This document shows, in pieces, positions 17,098 to 25,374 of a stretch of 64,000 bases of DNA (its first letter is position 1; every line of letters begins with the position of its first letter). The notes beneath the pieces were generated by a model, which ran no database searches, was not told where the DNA came from, and saw nothing but the letters and a program-made list of their open reading frames with translations. The position numbers and the translations under genes were made by a program. The stretch comes from Ruegeria sp. HKCCD4315 (GTDB lineage Bacteria > Pseudomonadota > Alphaproteobacteria > Rhodobacterales > Rhodobacteraceae), in assembly GCF_013112245.1 (NCBI RefSeq), contig NZ_WVRN01000001.1, positions 3,579,869 to 3,643,868 of the forward strand, written 5' to 3'.

Positions 17098-18417
17098 TCA
17101 AGATCTGTGCGGCACGTTCGGATGAAGGTCGTCGATGATAATTGGGTGTGCGTGCGGGCCTGATCCGGTCAGATGCGGGTGATCGGCCGGCAGATCAGGG
17201 TGATCGTGTTCAATCACTTCCTGATCAAGGCGCGGCCATAAACTGAACGCGCCAACCACACCGGCCACTGACAGCGTTGCCATACTGCTGAGCGCCACTG
17301 TTGGTCCGAATGCAGTCATCAGCCACCCTGCAAGCGGGTAAAGCACCAGCCAACAGCCATGCGACAGGGTAAACTGAGCTGCAAAAACAGCGGGGCGGTC
17401 TTCGGGATGAGCTGACCGGGTCAGCAAGCGACCCGAGGGTGTCAGAGTGGTGGAATATCCAAAACCGGTAAACGCCCACAACAAGGTCAGCAGGCCAAGT
17501 GACAAGGGAACAGTTGCTGCCAGAATCGCGGCCACAGCCATGGACCCTGTGGCAAAAACGGCCCCCGAGATCATAACCCAACGATCCTCGATCCGATCCA
17601 GAAGGCGGGGCAGGGTAAAGGCGGCCAACATCGAACCACCTCCGAATCCGGCCAGCGCAATGGCCACTGCGCTTTCTGACAGTCCCAGATTGGCGCGCAC
17701 GATGACCACGGTATTGACGATCACCATCGAGCTCAGCGCAGCCGCGCTCCAGCTGAGTGCGAGCAACCCGCGCAACCGGGGTGTTTTCAAATAGATTCGA
17801 ATACCGCGTGTGGTGCGGTCATAGATTCCGCGGGGTTTGGTGGGTTTGGGCGACGGAAGGACGACCGAGACCACTAGCAATGCCGAAGCGACAAAGCCCA
17901 ATGCCGTCCCCCAGAACAAGCTGTTGAAGCTGACCAGCAGCAGCAGGGCTGCAGCAAACATCGGGCTCAGCAGGCTTTCCATATCGTAAGCCAGGCGCGA
18001 CAGGGACAGGGCCCGTGTATATTCCGCTTCATCCGGCAACACATCAGGAATCGTTGCCTGAAAGGCAGGTGTGAACCCTGCCGAAGCCGATTGCAGCACA
18101 AAGATCAACACGTAGATCTGCCAGATTTCCGTCACGAAAGGCAGGCACAGTGCAACGGCCGCGCGGATCAGGTCCAAAACGACCAGCATCTTGCGGCGAT
18201 CCAAACGTTCGGCGAAGGCGGCCGCCAGCGGTGCAACGGTGACATAGGCAATCATCTTGATCGTCAGCGCAGTGCCCAGGACCAGGCCCGCAGCATCCCC
18301 CGCCAGATCGAATGCCAGCAGGCCCAGGGCAACAGTCGCCAATCCGGTGCCTGTCAAGGCGACGATCTGAGCGGCGAACAGGTGGCGGTAGGTGCGGTTC
18401 TTCAGAATGCTCAGCAT
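17098..18417 (-). CDS. MFS exporter with histidine-rich C-terminal tail, probable metal efflux
   Basis: A 439-residue major facilitator with about twelve hydrophobic segments and the MFS loop motif FAERLDRRKMLVVLDLIRA after helix 2. The last ~40 residues form a cytoplasmic tail with about ten histidines (for example HDHPDLPADHPHL and GPHAHP). Histidine tails of this kind occur on nickel/cobalt exporters such as NreB-like MFS proteins. It lies 3 bases downstream of a CsoR/RcnR-family metal sensor gene on the same strand, so the two form an operon. Export of nickel, cobalt or copper is inferred from the tail and regulator, and the metal is not determined. Confidence 0.75.
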   Translation of the reverse strand: MLSILKNRTYRHLFAAQIVALTGTGLATVALGLLAFDLAGDAAGLVLGTALTIKMIAYVTVAPLAAAFAERLDRRKMLVVLDLIRAAVALCLPFVTEIWQIYVLIFVLQSASAGFTPAFQATIPDVLPDEAEYTRALSLSRLAYDMESLLSPMFAAALLLLVSFNSLFWGTALGFVASALLVVSVVLPSPKPTKPRGIYDRTTRGIRIYLKTPRLRGLLALSWSAAALSSMVIVNTVVIVRANLGLSESAVAIALAGFGGGSMLAAFTLPRLLDRIEDRWVMISGAVFATGSMAVAAILAATVPLSLGLLTLLWAFTGFGYSTTLTPSGRLLTRSAHPEDRPAVFAAQFTLSHGCWLVLYPLAGWLMTAFGPTVALSSMATLSVAGVVGAFSLWPRLDQEVIEHDHPDLPADHPHLTGSGPHAHPIIIDDLHPNVPHRS

Positions 18418-18420
18418 GGC

Positions 18421-18678
18421 TTAGAGGTATTTCGTAATCGCTTTGAAATCTTCGATCCCGCTGCCAGCGTCTTCGGCGGACAAGCAATGATCGATGTGAT
18501 CGTGAATCAACGCGCGTTTGGCATTGGTGACAGCCTTTTCCACGGCGAACAACTGTTGGGCAACGTCCGAACAGGGGGCCTGGCTTTCCAGCATGGCAAT
18601 GACTTTGGCCAGGTGCCCGTGGGCGCGCTTTAGTCGGGCCGTGATTTGTGGATGCGACTCATGAGTATGATTAGGCAT
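18421..18678 (-). CDS. CsoR/RcnR family metal-sensing repressor
   Basis: An 85-residue all-helical regulator of the DUF156 family (CsoR, RcnR, FrmR). Candidate metal ligands are Cys36 (APCSD), His61 and Cys65 (HDHIDHC). Their spacing is that of the Cu(I) ligands of CsoR, while the His-rich N-terminus (MPNHTHESH) resembles the extra ligand of RcnR/InrS nickel-cobalt sensors. Members repress by binding GC-tract operators and let go when loaded with metal. A fitting operator lies 9 bases upstream of the start codon. It is the first gene of a two-gene unit with the His-tailed exporter. Confidence 0.85.
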   Translation of the reverse strand: MPNHTHESHPQITARLKRAHGHLAKVIAMLESQAPCSDVAQQLFAVEKAVTNAKRALIHDHIDHCLSAEDAGSGIEDFKAITKYL

Positions 18679-18686
18679 GGTATATC

Positions 18687-18709
18687 CTTATCCCCCCCAT
18701 GGGGATAAG
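18687..18709. promoter_or_regulatory. Candidate CsoR/RcnR operator
   Basis: A 9-bp perfect inverted repeat CTTATCCCC / GGGGATAAG separated by CCCAT. The G/C-tract flanked by TA-rich arms is the form known for CsoR, RcnR and InrS operators. It sits between the regulator start codon and the divergent rnd gene and is the likely autoregulatory site for regulator plus exporter. Confidence 0.75.
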
Positions 18710-18811
18710 ATCAAGAGCCTGGCGCTGAACAGCCCGCGATTTTTGGACGGCGTTGAGTTTAGGGGCCAAACCGCCTATCTCGGGGACAATAGCGCTCAGA
18801 GGATTAGTCGC

Positions 18812-19426
18812 GTGGCGAACCATTTGTACAAAAACGATCTGCCCGACGGGCTGGATCTGGGCCCCGTTGTGGCCATTGACTGCGAAACCATGGGTTTGAA
18901 CCCGCATCGCGACCGCTTATGCGTGATCCAGATGTCGGGTGGTGATGGCAACAGTCACATCGTTCAGGTTGAAAAAGGCCAAACCGAAGCACCAAACCTG
19001 TGCGCCATGCTGGAAAACCCTGACGTGCTTAAGCTGTTCCATTTCGGGCGGTTTGACATCGCAGCCATGTACCACACCTTTGGTGCGTTGGCCGCTCCGG
19101 TTTATTGCACCAAGATCGCCAGCCGTTTGGTGCGCACATACACTGACCGCCACGGCTTGAAAAACTTGTGTCAGGAACTGATCGGTGTCGACATTTCGAA
19201 ACAACAGCAGATGAGCGATTGGGGAGCCGAGTCTCTGACAGATGCTCAACTGGACTATGCAGCCTCGGATGTTCTGTACCTGCACCGTCTGCGGGATGAA
19301 TTGAACAAGCGCCTTGCACGTGAAGATCGGACCGAGATGGCGCAAGCCTGTTTTGATTTCCTTCCGATGCGTGCGAAACTGGACCTCGCAGGCTGGCCCG
19401 AAACGGATATTTTTGCACACTCATGA
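18812..19426 (+). CDS. rnd: Ribonuclease D-type 3'-5' exonuclease
   Basis: A 204-residue DEDDy exonuclease that trims structured RNA 3' ends. The catalytic acids are visible in VVAIDCETMGL (Asp, Glu), FHFGRFDIAAM (Asp) and DYAASDVLYLHRL (Tyr, Asp). It lacks the HRDC domains of the enterobacterial enzyme, as is usual for the short alphaproteobacterial form. The frame extends upstream, but the GTG chosen is preceded by AGAGGA and gives the family start VANHLYKNDLP. It overlaps kdsD by ATGA and so heads the envelope operon. Confidence 0.9.
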   Translation: MANHLYKNDLPDGLDLGPVVAIDCETMGLNPHRDRLCVIQMSGGDGNSHIVQVEKGQTEAPNLCAMLENPDVLKLFHFGRFDIAAMYHTFGALAAPVYCTKIASRLVRTYTDRHGLKNLCQELIGVDISKQQQMSDWGAESLTDAQLDYAASDVLYLHRLRDELNKRLAREDRTEMAQACFDFLPMRAKLDLAGWPETDIFAHS

Positions 19427-20385
19427 CTGATAACGAGTCCTTTCTGAAAACCGCCCGTCAGGTCGTTACAGATGAAGCCCGCGCGCTGGACGTGTTGGCC
19501 GAAAGTCTGGACGACCATTTTGCAGAAGCCGTGCAAATGATCCTGCAGGCGAAGGGTCGCATCATCGTGAGCGGTATCGGTAAATCGGGTCACATCGGGC
19601 ACAAGATAGCCGCCACCTTGGCCAGCACTGGTACGCCAGCCTATTTTGTGCATCCGGCCGAGGCCAGCCATGGTGATCTGGGCATGGTCTCCAAGGGTGA
19701 CGTGGTATTGGCGATCTCGAATTCGGGCGAAGCGCCAGAACTTGCCAATCTGCTGGCCTTTACCCGCCGGTTCGGGATTCCGCTGATTGGTCTGTCCAGT
19801 AAGCCTGAAAGCACGCTGATGAAACAGGCGGACGTGCATCTTCTGATCCCGTCTTTGGGTGAGGCATGCGGCTTTGGCATGGTGCCTTCGATCTCGACGA
19901 CATTGACCTTGGCAATGGGCGACGCGTTGGCGATTGCTTTGATGAAGTACCGGGATTTCAAGCCCGAGAATTTCCGTGACTTTCATCCAGGTGGTAAACT
20001 TGGCGCGCAGCTCAGCAAGGTGCGCGATCTGATGCACGCGGATATGCCTGTGGTCACGTCCGGCACTCCGATGAGCGAGGCTTTGTTGGTCATGAGCCAA
20101 AAAAGCTTTGGTGTCGTTGGTGTCACCGATGATGCAGGCCGCCTGCTGGGCATTGTCACCGATGGCGACTTGCGCCGCAATATGGACGGCTTGCTAGACA
20201 AGAGCACCCAAGAGGTCATGACCCGTGATCCAATGACGATTGCGCCAAACGCGCTGGCGGAAGAGGCCGTTGCGATCATGAATGAGCGCAAGATAACCTC
20301 TTTGTTCGTGGTCGACCCTGACGCTGACGGACAGGCGCAGGGCTTGTTGCACATCCACGACTGCCTGCGCGTCGGTTTGGGCTGA
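19423..20385 (+). CDS. kdsD: Arabinose-5-phosphate isomerase
   Basis: A 320-residue enzyme converting ribulose-5-phosphate to arabinose-5-phosphate, the first step of Kdo synthesis for lipopolysaccharide. A sugar isomerase (SIS) domain covers about residues 35-170 (IIVSGIGKSGHIGHKIAATL, EASHGDLGMV, AISNSGEAPEL, PSISTTLTLAMGDALAIAL). Two CBS domains cover about 200-320 (VVGVTDDAGRLLGIVTDGDLRR, then EVMTRDPMTI). Position before lptC-lptA-lptB is the classic arrangement. Confidence 0.95.
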   Translation: MTDNESFLKTARQVVTDEARALDVLAESLDDHFAEAVQMILQAKGRIIVSGIGKSGHIGHKIAATLASTGTPAYFVHPAEASHGDLGMVSKGDVVLAISNSGEAPELANLLAFTRRFGIPLIGLSSKPESTLMKQADVHLLIPSLGEACGFGMVPSISTTLTLAMGDALAIALMKYRDFKPENFRDFHPGGKLGAQLSKVRDLMHADMPVVTSGTPMSEALLVMSQKSFGVVGVTDDAGRLLGIVTDGDLRRNMDGLLDKSTQEVMTRDPMTIAPNALAEEAVAIMNERKITSLFVVDPDADGQAQGLLHIHDCLRVGLG

Positions 20386-20396
20386 GGGAGGGCGAC

Positions 20397-20996
20397 GTGG
20401 ACAGATATTCCCGCATGGTGCAGTTCCTGAAGGTGCTGTTGCCGCTTGCGGCGATTGTCTTGCTTTCCACCGTCTTCTTGCTGTCCCGCAGTATCGAAAC
20501 AAATGTATCTGTGCCGTTCGCGCAAAATGACATCGATGAACGGCTGGCGCAGCAAGTTGTAACTCAGCCAAACTATCAGGGGACCACGCGCAAGGGTGAG
20601 GACGTTCATATCGAGGCAACGCAAGCGACGCAGGGCAACGAGAACGCGACCCCGACTGCCTCAGAATTCCGTGGCCGGTTTGGCTTGCTGAGCGGTGGAA
20701 CGATACTGCTGGACTCCAACTCGGGTTTAATCCGCCCTGACGAAGGCACAGCCACTTTTGTCGGCGACGTGGTGATCACCACCGCTGACGGGCTTCAGGT
20801 CACAACCGATCTACTCAACACATCTTTGGATGAAATCCGCGGCGACACACCGGGACAGGTGAATGGTACCGGGCCGATCGGCAACTTTTCCGCCGGGCGC
20901 ATGACTTTTGGGACGGAAAAAAAGGATGGTCCGGTCCATATTGTTTTTACAGATGGTGTGAAGCTGATATACGAGCCTGAAAAGGCAGAAAGATAA
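20397..20996 (+). CDS. lptC: LPS export protein LptC
   Basis: A 199-residue bitopic inner-membrane protein that receives LPS from LptB2FG and passes it to LptA. One membrane helix is at about residues 9-31 (LKVLLPLAAIVLLSTVFLLS). The rest is a periplasmic beta-jellyroll with text such as GLIRPDEGTATFVGDVVIT and TFGTEKKDGPVHIVFTDGV. GTG start. It is 3 bases from lptA, in the kdsD-lptCAB order. Confidence 0.88.
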   Translation: MDRYSRMVQFLKVLLPLAAIVLLSTVFLLSRSIETNVSVPFAQNDIDERLAQQVVTQPNYQGTTRKGEDVHIEATQATQGNENATPTASEFRGRFGLLSGGTILLDSNSGLIRPDEGTATFVGDVVITTADGLQVTTDLLNTSLDEIRGDTPGQVNGTGPIGNFSAGRMTFGTEKKDGPVHIVFTDGVKLIYEPEKAER

Positions 20997-20999
20997 CTT

Positions 21000-21485
21000 G
21001 TGTTCGATTTTCGTTTTGTTCCACTGTGTCTCGCTGTAATCGCGGGTACCGCGACCGCGCAAGAGTCGCAGGTGGCCTTTGGTTCTGCAAATGCCGACCC
21101 AAGCCTGCCGGTTGAGGTGACTTCGGAGACATTGAACGTCAATCAGGAAGATGGATCTGCCGAGTTCATTGGCAATGTCATCGTTGTGCAAGGCGAAATG
21201 CGGCTTACGGCGGAACGTGTTCTGGTGATCTACAACCAGGAACGCTCGGCCATTGAACGGATGGAAGCGACCGAAAACGTGGTTCTGGTCAGCCCACCGG
21301 ACGCAGCCGAAGGGGATTGGGCAGAGTACACAATCGATTCCGGTGTGATTGTGATGAAGGGCAATGTCCTTCTGACGCAGGGACCCAGCGTCATCAGTGG
21401 CGATCAGATGAACGCTAATCTGACAACAGGCAAGGCGACCATGACCGGGCGGGTCAAAACGATCTTGCAGCAGGGCAACAACTGA
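21000..21485 (+). CDS. lptA: LPS transport periplasmic protein LptA
   Basis: A 161-residue periplasmic bridge protein for LPS. The signal peptide ends at GTATA/Q. The jellyroll repeat pattern is visible in VTSETLNVNQEDGSAEFIGN, ERMEATENVVLVSP and GVIVMKGNVLLTQGPSVISG. GTG start; the stop overlaps the lptB start by one base (TGATG). The short length is typical for alphaproteobacteria. Confidence 0.9.
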   Translation: MFDFRFVPLCLAVIAGTATAQESQVAFGSANADPSLPVEVTSETLNVNQEDGSAEFIGNVIVVQGEMRLTAERVLVIYNQERSAIERMEATENVVLVSPPDAAEGDWAEYTIDSGVIVMKGNVLLTQGPSVISGDQMNANLTTGKATMTGRVKTILQQGNN

Positions 21486-22243
21486 TGGCGGGTCCGAGCC
21501 TGACATTGGCCGAAGGCAGTTCAGGCCTGCGCATCGAGAAGCTGCGAAAATCTTACCGGAAAAAGACGGTTATTCGCGATGTCTCGATGACGCTGGACCG
21601 GTCCGAGGTCGTAGCGCTTTTGGGGCCGAACGGGTCAGGCAAGACCACGACCTTCTATTCCGTCGCAGGGCTTGTGTTTCCCGAAGCAGGTAAAGTGACA
21701 ATTGATGGTCAGAACGTCACAACTCTGCCGATGTATCGGCGTGCACGCTTGGGGATCGGCTATTTGCCGCAGGAAATGTCGATTTTCCGCGGTATGAGTG
21801 TCGAAGACAACATTGCCGCTGTATTGGACATTACGGTTCCGCACGCACACAGGCGTAAGGAACGCCTGGAAGAACTGTTGTCGGATTTTTCCATAGAACA
21901 TTTGCGCCGCGCGCCCGCTTTGGCCCTGTCCGGTGGTGAACGCCGCCGTGTCGAGATCGCGCGCTGTTTGGCGGCCGATCCGAAATATCTGTTGTTGGAC
22001 GAACCTTTTGCAGGGGTTGATCCGATCAGTGTCGGGGATATACGACATCTGGTGGCCGACCTCAAAAAACGGGGAATCGGTGTGCTGATCACGGATCACA
22101 ACGTCCGGGAAACGCTGGAAATTGTGGATCGCGCCTATATCCTGCATGACGGCCAGGTGCTGATGTCCGGCACGCCCGACGAAGTTGTCGAAAACGAGAA
22201 TGTGCGTCGGGTCTATTTGGGCGAAAACTTCCGTATTTCATAG
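21485..22243 (+). CDS. lptB: LPS export ABC transporter ATPase LptB
   Basis: A 252-residue ABC ATPase that powers LPS extraction from the inner membrane with LptF and LptG (not in this window). Walker A GPNGSGKTT, Q-loop GYLPQEMSIFRGMSVEDN, signature LSGGERRRVEIAR, Walker B YLLLDEPFAGVDP and the H-loop His in ITDHNVRETL are all present and intact. Confidence 0.95.
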   Translation: MAGPSLTLAEGSSGLRIEKLRKSYRKKTVIRDVSMTLDRSEVVALLGPNGSGKTTTFYSVAGLVFPEAGKVTIDGQNVTTLPMYRRARLGIGYLPQEMSIFRGMSVEDNIAAVLDITVPHAHRRKERLEELLSDFSIEHLRRAPALALSGGERRRVEIARCLAADPKYLLLDEPFAGVDPISVGDIRHLVADLKKRGIGVLITDHNVRETLEIVDRAYILHDGQVLMSGTPDEVVENENVRRVYLGENFRIS

Positions 22244-22256
22244 GCTTGAACCGGTT

Positions 22257-22269
22257 TGCATCAGATGCA
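22257..22269. promoter_or_regulatory. Perfect short palindrome upstream of hpf
   Basis: TGCATC-A-GATGCA lies just after lptB in the 252-base gap before hpf. It may be an operator for hpf or chance. I cannot assign a regulator. Confidence 0.25.
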
Positions 22270-22495
22270 TGACGGAAATCGCGTATATACACGCCTGTTT
22301 TGATTGACTCTTCCTTCGTCTCTTGCCTCAATTGGACTATGGCATTTACTCGGTTCCAGTCTGGATCTCGATCTCCCTTCTTTGAAGGGCAGGACTTAAG
22401 GCAACCGCAGAAAATGCCGCGACCCCCCACCCGATAAAAACAAGTTCGTCGCGTACCGTGACGTCAGAATGGGTGTGAATTGTGAAGGAGATCAC

Positions 22496-23059
22496 ATGCG
22501 TTACCAAATCAGCGGAAAACAGATCGACATCGGCGCGGCCTTGCAGACACACGTGCAAACCGAGCTGGGCGAGGTTGTGGGCAAATATGCTCAGCGGCCG
22601 ACAGATGCCAACGTCGTCTTTTCCCGTTCAGCGCATGAATATGTATGCGAGACAACGGTGCACCTGTCCACGGGCCTGACAGCCCAGGCCAAGGCGCACG
22701 CTACCGAGATTTACGCAGCGTTTGAGGCATGCTGCGACAAGATGGAAACCCAATTGCGCCGCTATAAGCGCCGCCTGAAGGACCACCACAAGGACCGGGC
22801 AGAGCCGGTTGAACTCTTTGGTGCGTCCTCTTATATCCTCGCCTCTGACGAATCGGACACGGCGGACGAGCCCGAATCGCTGCAGCCCATGATTGTGGCT
22901 GAGATGGAGACGAAAATTCCGTCTCTGAGCGTTGGGGAAGCCGTGATGCAAATGGAACTTGCTGGCGCTCCGGTGCTGGTGTTCAGGAATGAGAACAAGG
23001 ATGGATTGAACGTTGTCTACCGTCGCGACGACGGTAACATCGGCTGGATCGATCCGTAA
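22496..23059 (+). CDS. hpf: Ribosome hibernation promoting factor, long form
   Basis: A 187-residue long HPF that dimerises and silences ribosomes in stationary phase. The N-terminal S30AE domain (MRYQISGKQIDIGAALQTHV to ~residue 105, with the basic helix METQLRRYKRRLKDHHK) is joined by an acidic linker to the C-terminal dimerisation domain (IPSLSVGEAVMQMELAGAPV, NVVYRRDDGNIGWIDP). The chosen ATG follows AAGGAG; the open frame extends 27 bases further up without a better site. Followed by ptsN, as in many proteobacteria, though rpoN is absent here. Confidence 0.94.
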   Translation: MRYQISGKQIDIGAALQTHVQTELGEVVGKYAQRPTDANVVFSRSAHEYVCETTVHLSTGLTAQAKAHATEIYAAFEACCDKMETQLRRYKRRLKDHHKDRAEPVELFGASSYILASDESDTADEPESLQPMIVAEMETKIPSLSVGEAVMQMELAGAPVLVFRNENKDGLNVVYRRDDGNIGWIDP

Positions 23060-23117
23060 CAGGCAAGAAAACGGGGCCGCACCCGCACATGCGGGTGCCG
23101 TGCCATGGAGCGTGATC

Positions 23118-23582
23118 ATGGAGCTTTCGAGCATACTCAAGCCCGAGGCAGTGCGTGTACTTTCGGCCGCTTCCAGCAAGAAGCGGTTGTTTCAGGAAAT
23201 CGGCGACGTTGCCGCCGCGACCCAGGGCCTTGATGCCCAGGCGGTTGTCGACTCTCTGCTTGAGCGCGAAAGCCTTGGGCCAACCGGAGTTGGACATGGC
23301 GTCGCGCTGCCCCACGCGCGACTGTCTGAACTTGAGGCGGTTTCAGGCGTCTTCGTCATGCTGGAAAAACCGATCGATTTCGGTTCGGTTGATCGTCAGC
23401 CGGTGGATATTGCCTTTGCGCTGTTCGCGCCTGAAGAGGCGGGTGTGGATCACCTCAAAGCGCTGGCTTTGGTGTCGCGTACGCTGCGGGATACCTCGGT
23501 CTGCACCAAACTTCGGGCGAACCCCGATCCGGTTAAGCTCTATGCAATTTTGACCGAAGCTCAATCCATGCAAGCTGCATGA
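23118..23582 (+). CDS. ptsN: Nitrogen-regulatory phosphotransferase EIIA-Ntr
   Basis: A 154-residue EIIA protein of the nitrogen PTS, which uses phosphorylation state to regulate potassium transport, nitrogen and envelope functions. The phosphorylated His is in GVALPHARL at about residue 66. Other family text: LERESLGPTGVGHG and VDIAFALFAPE. The start chosen gives the usual N-terminus MELSSILKPEAV and has ggag upstream; the open frame extends into hpf. Ends in a terminator. Confidence 0.93.
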   Translation: MELSSILKPEAVRVLSAASSKKRLFQEIGDVAAATQGLDAQAVVDSLLERESLGPTGVGHGVALPHARLSELEAVSGVFVMLEKPIDFGSVDRQPVDIAFALFAPEEAGVDHLKALALVSRTLRDTSVCTKLRANPDPVKLYAILTEAQSMQAA

Positions 23583-23590
23583 TGGAATAA

Positions 23591-23620
23591 AAAAAGCCCC
23601 CAAAATTCGGGGGCTTTTTG
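23591..23620. terminator. Bidirectional terminator after ptsN
   Basis: Stem AAAAGCCCCC / GGGGGCTTTT with a 7-base loop, with an A-tract on the left and a T-tract on the right. It serves ptsN and the convergent CAP-domain gene. Confidence 0.9.
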
Positions 23621-23638
23621 CAAAATCTCTGAACTGGA

Positions 23639-24154
23639 TCAGCCGCCGGTTCCCATTTCCAGCGTCCACCAGATTTTTCCACCATTTTCCTGATGCCAGG
23701 CGAACCCCATCTGGGTTGCCTTCGGGTCCATGATCACAGCGCGCGGTCCGGGTTCTTGCATCCAGGCCGCCAGTGTCTCGGTCTCGGTCTCGTAGGTTTC
23801 GGAAATCGCTTCGCCCAGGAATGTACCAAAATATCCGACCCGCGCGGCACGATCGATTGGGGACGACCCATCCGACCCAAAGTGCCAAGGGCGGTTCTGG
23901 CGTGCCATATCCTTTGAGTGAGTCGCAGCGGCCGCGTTCAACTGAGAGTTCAATTGCACAGATTGCAAGCCCTGAGCCTGACGCAAGGCATTGACCGAAT
24001 CAAGCATTCGGAATTGCAGTTTTTCGGGATTGCCGCGGATTTTGTAGACCGTGGGCAAGGGGCGGCCATCCGCACCAATAGTGGTGGGCTGGGTGCTTGT
24101 ACATGCCGCAAGCGCGACAAAGCAAATCAACAGTAAAGAAACGATACGCGTCAT
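23639..24154 (-). CDS. CAP-domain (SCP/PR1-like) lipoprotein
   Basis: A 171-residue exported protein with a lipobox (VALAACTS), so it is probably membrane-anchored. The CAP domain covers residues ~45-171, with NALRQAQGLQSVQLNSQLNAAAATHSKDMA, NRPWHFGSDG (the conserved His) and LGEAISETYETETETLAAWM. Bacterial CAP proteins are of uncertain biochemical role; some are linked to cell-wall or envelope functions. The chosen ATG starts the signal peptide; the frame is open for 19 more codons upstream. Confidence 0.85.
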   Translation of the reverse strand: MTRIVSLLLICFVALAACTSTQPTTIGADGRPLPTVYKIRGNPEKLQFRMLDSVNALRQAQGLQSVQLNSQLNAAAATHSKDMARQNRPWHFGSDGSSPIDRAARVGYFGTFLGEAISETYETETETLAAWMQEPGPRAVIMDPKATQMGFAWHQENGGKIWWTLEMGTGG

Positions 24155-24324
24155 GATCGACCTGATAATTGTGTTGTCACCCGGCATAGCGTGCCTGACT
24201 GCGCTGAGCAAACGTACATTCGTCTATACTCGCGTGATTCTGCCGGTTTGGTTTGCGACTGAAGCATTCTCGCAATAGAATGGACCAGATTTCAGAGCTT
24301 ACTAGAACACAGGACCCGTTCGTC

Positions 24325-24924
24325 ATGGTCAAAAAGCGTATTCTGTCACCCACGCGCCGGGTGTTTCTGTCCGGTGTAACCGCCTCGCTGGCGACACCGG
24401 CGCTGGCGCAATATATTCCAGGCGACCCGCTGCGCCCTGCACCCGAGCCCGAACCGCCCGTGCGCCGGAATGTGTCAGGGTTTCGTGCTCTGGACTGGCA
24501 GCCCTATTTCTCGAACACGAGGAACGGAGCAATTTTGGTCGATACAGTGTCACGCGCGCTGCATTATTGGTCAGATGATCAATCTACATACAAACTCTAC
24601 CCCTCTTCGGTGCCTTTGACCGAAGAGATGACCCGTCGCGGGCGCACCAGCGTGATCCGCAAAGTTGAAGGCCCCAGTTGGTCGCCGACACCGTCGATGA
24701 AGAGAAGAAATCCGGAATGGCCCGACTATATCCCGCCGGGGCCAGATAACCCTCTGGGAACGCACGCTTTATATCTGGGCTGGAAATATTATCGCATTCA
24801 CGGCACCCACGATACGCGCAAAATTGGGCGACGTTCGTCGAATGGCTGTATTGGCCTCTTCAACGATGATATTGCTGAACTGTTTTCTATGGCGAAGGTC
24901 GGCACGCAAGTGTTGCTAATTTGA
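24325..24924 (+). CDS. L,D-transpeptidase (YkuD domain), Tat-exported
   Basis: A 199-residue cell-wall cross-linking enzyme. The N-terminus has a twin-arginine signal (SPTRRVFLSG, cleavage near ATPALA). The YkuD domain spans about residues 60-199, with the catalytic motif HGTHDTRKIGRRSSNGCIGL carrying the active Cys and conserved His, Ser and Gly. Such enzymes form 3-3 peptidoglycan cross-links or attach lipoproteins. The start was chosen so the Tat motif sits near the N-terminus; an ATG 45 bases upstream is possible. Confidence 0.88.
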   Translation: MVKKRILSPTRRVFLSGVTASLATPALAQYIPGDPLRPAPEPEPPVRRNVSGFRALDWQPYFSNTRNGAILVDTVSRALHYWSDDQSTYKLYPSSVPLTEEMTRRGRTSVIRKVEGPSWSPTPSMKRRNPEWPDYIPPGPDNPLGTHALYLGWKYYRIHGTHDTRKIGRRSSNGCIGLFNDDIAELFSMAKVGTQVLLI

Positions 24925-25063
24925 CGACATTTTCCTTCGCGAAGCCGCTTAGCGCTCAAGTTGCAATTGCAATCCAGCGCCAATGCTGATTAGAAAAAAA
25001 CACGAGGTAAGTCTTAGGTGCGCGGTTCCGGGCATTGGAACCGTGCAAATTCTGGAGGTTAAT

Positions 25064-25246
25064 ATGAAAAAACTCGTTCTCGCCGCAGCTCTGACCGCCG
25101 CAGCTTCGACCGCATACGCTGGCAACCTGGAAGAGCCGGTTGTTGAAGCACCTGTTGTTGTTGAAGAAACTCAAGGTTCGTCGCAGGGCATCATCCTGCC
25201 GCTGATCCTGCTGGTTGTTGTTGCTGCTGCTGTTGCTGCAAGCTAA
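25064..25246 (+). CDS. 60-residue exported membrane peptide
   Basis: A very small protein with a signal peptide (MKKLVLAAALTAAASTAYA/G), an acidic Val/Pro/Glu segment (NLEEPVVEAPVVVEETQ) and a C-terminal hydrophobic helix (GIILPLILLVVVAAAVAAS). A strong TGGAGG site and a near-perfect terminator indicate an independent, probably abundant transcript. No named family is recognised. The mature product would be a short periplasmic anchor-like peptide of ~41 residues. It lies alone between the L,D-transpeptidase and hemH. Confidence 0.75.
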   Translation: MKKLVLAAALTAAASTAYAGNLEEPVVEAPVVVEETQGSSQGIILPLILLVVVAAAVAAS

Positions 25247-25264
25247 GCCAACACGGAATTCTTG

Positions 25265-25297
25265 AAAAAGGCGGTGGAGCAATCCACCGCCTTTTTT
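25265..25297 (+). terminator. Terminator after the 60-residue peptide gene
   Basis: A 14-bp stem with GGCGGTGGA / TCCACCGCC at its core, 4-base loop GCAA, A-tract before and six T after. Very strong. Confidence 0.93.
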
Positions 25298-25374
25298 GTT
25301 TCTGAAAGCCAAAACAGGCGAAAAGCGTTCAAAACCAATTGAATCGCTCGCGCCGTGCGTTGTGTTCCGCAAAG

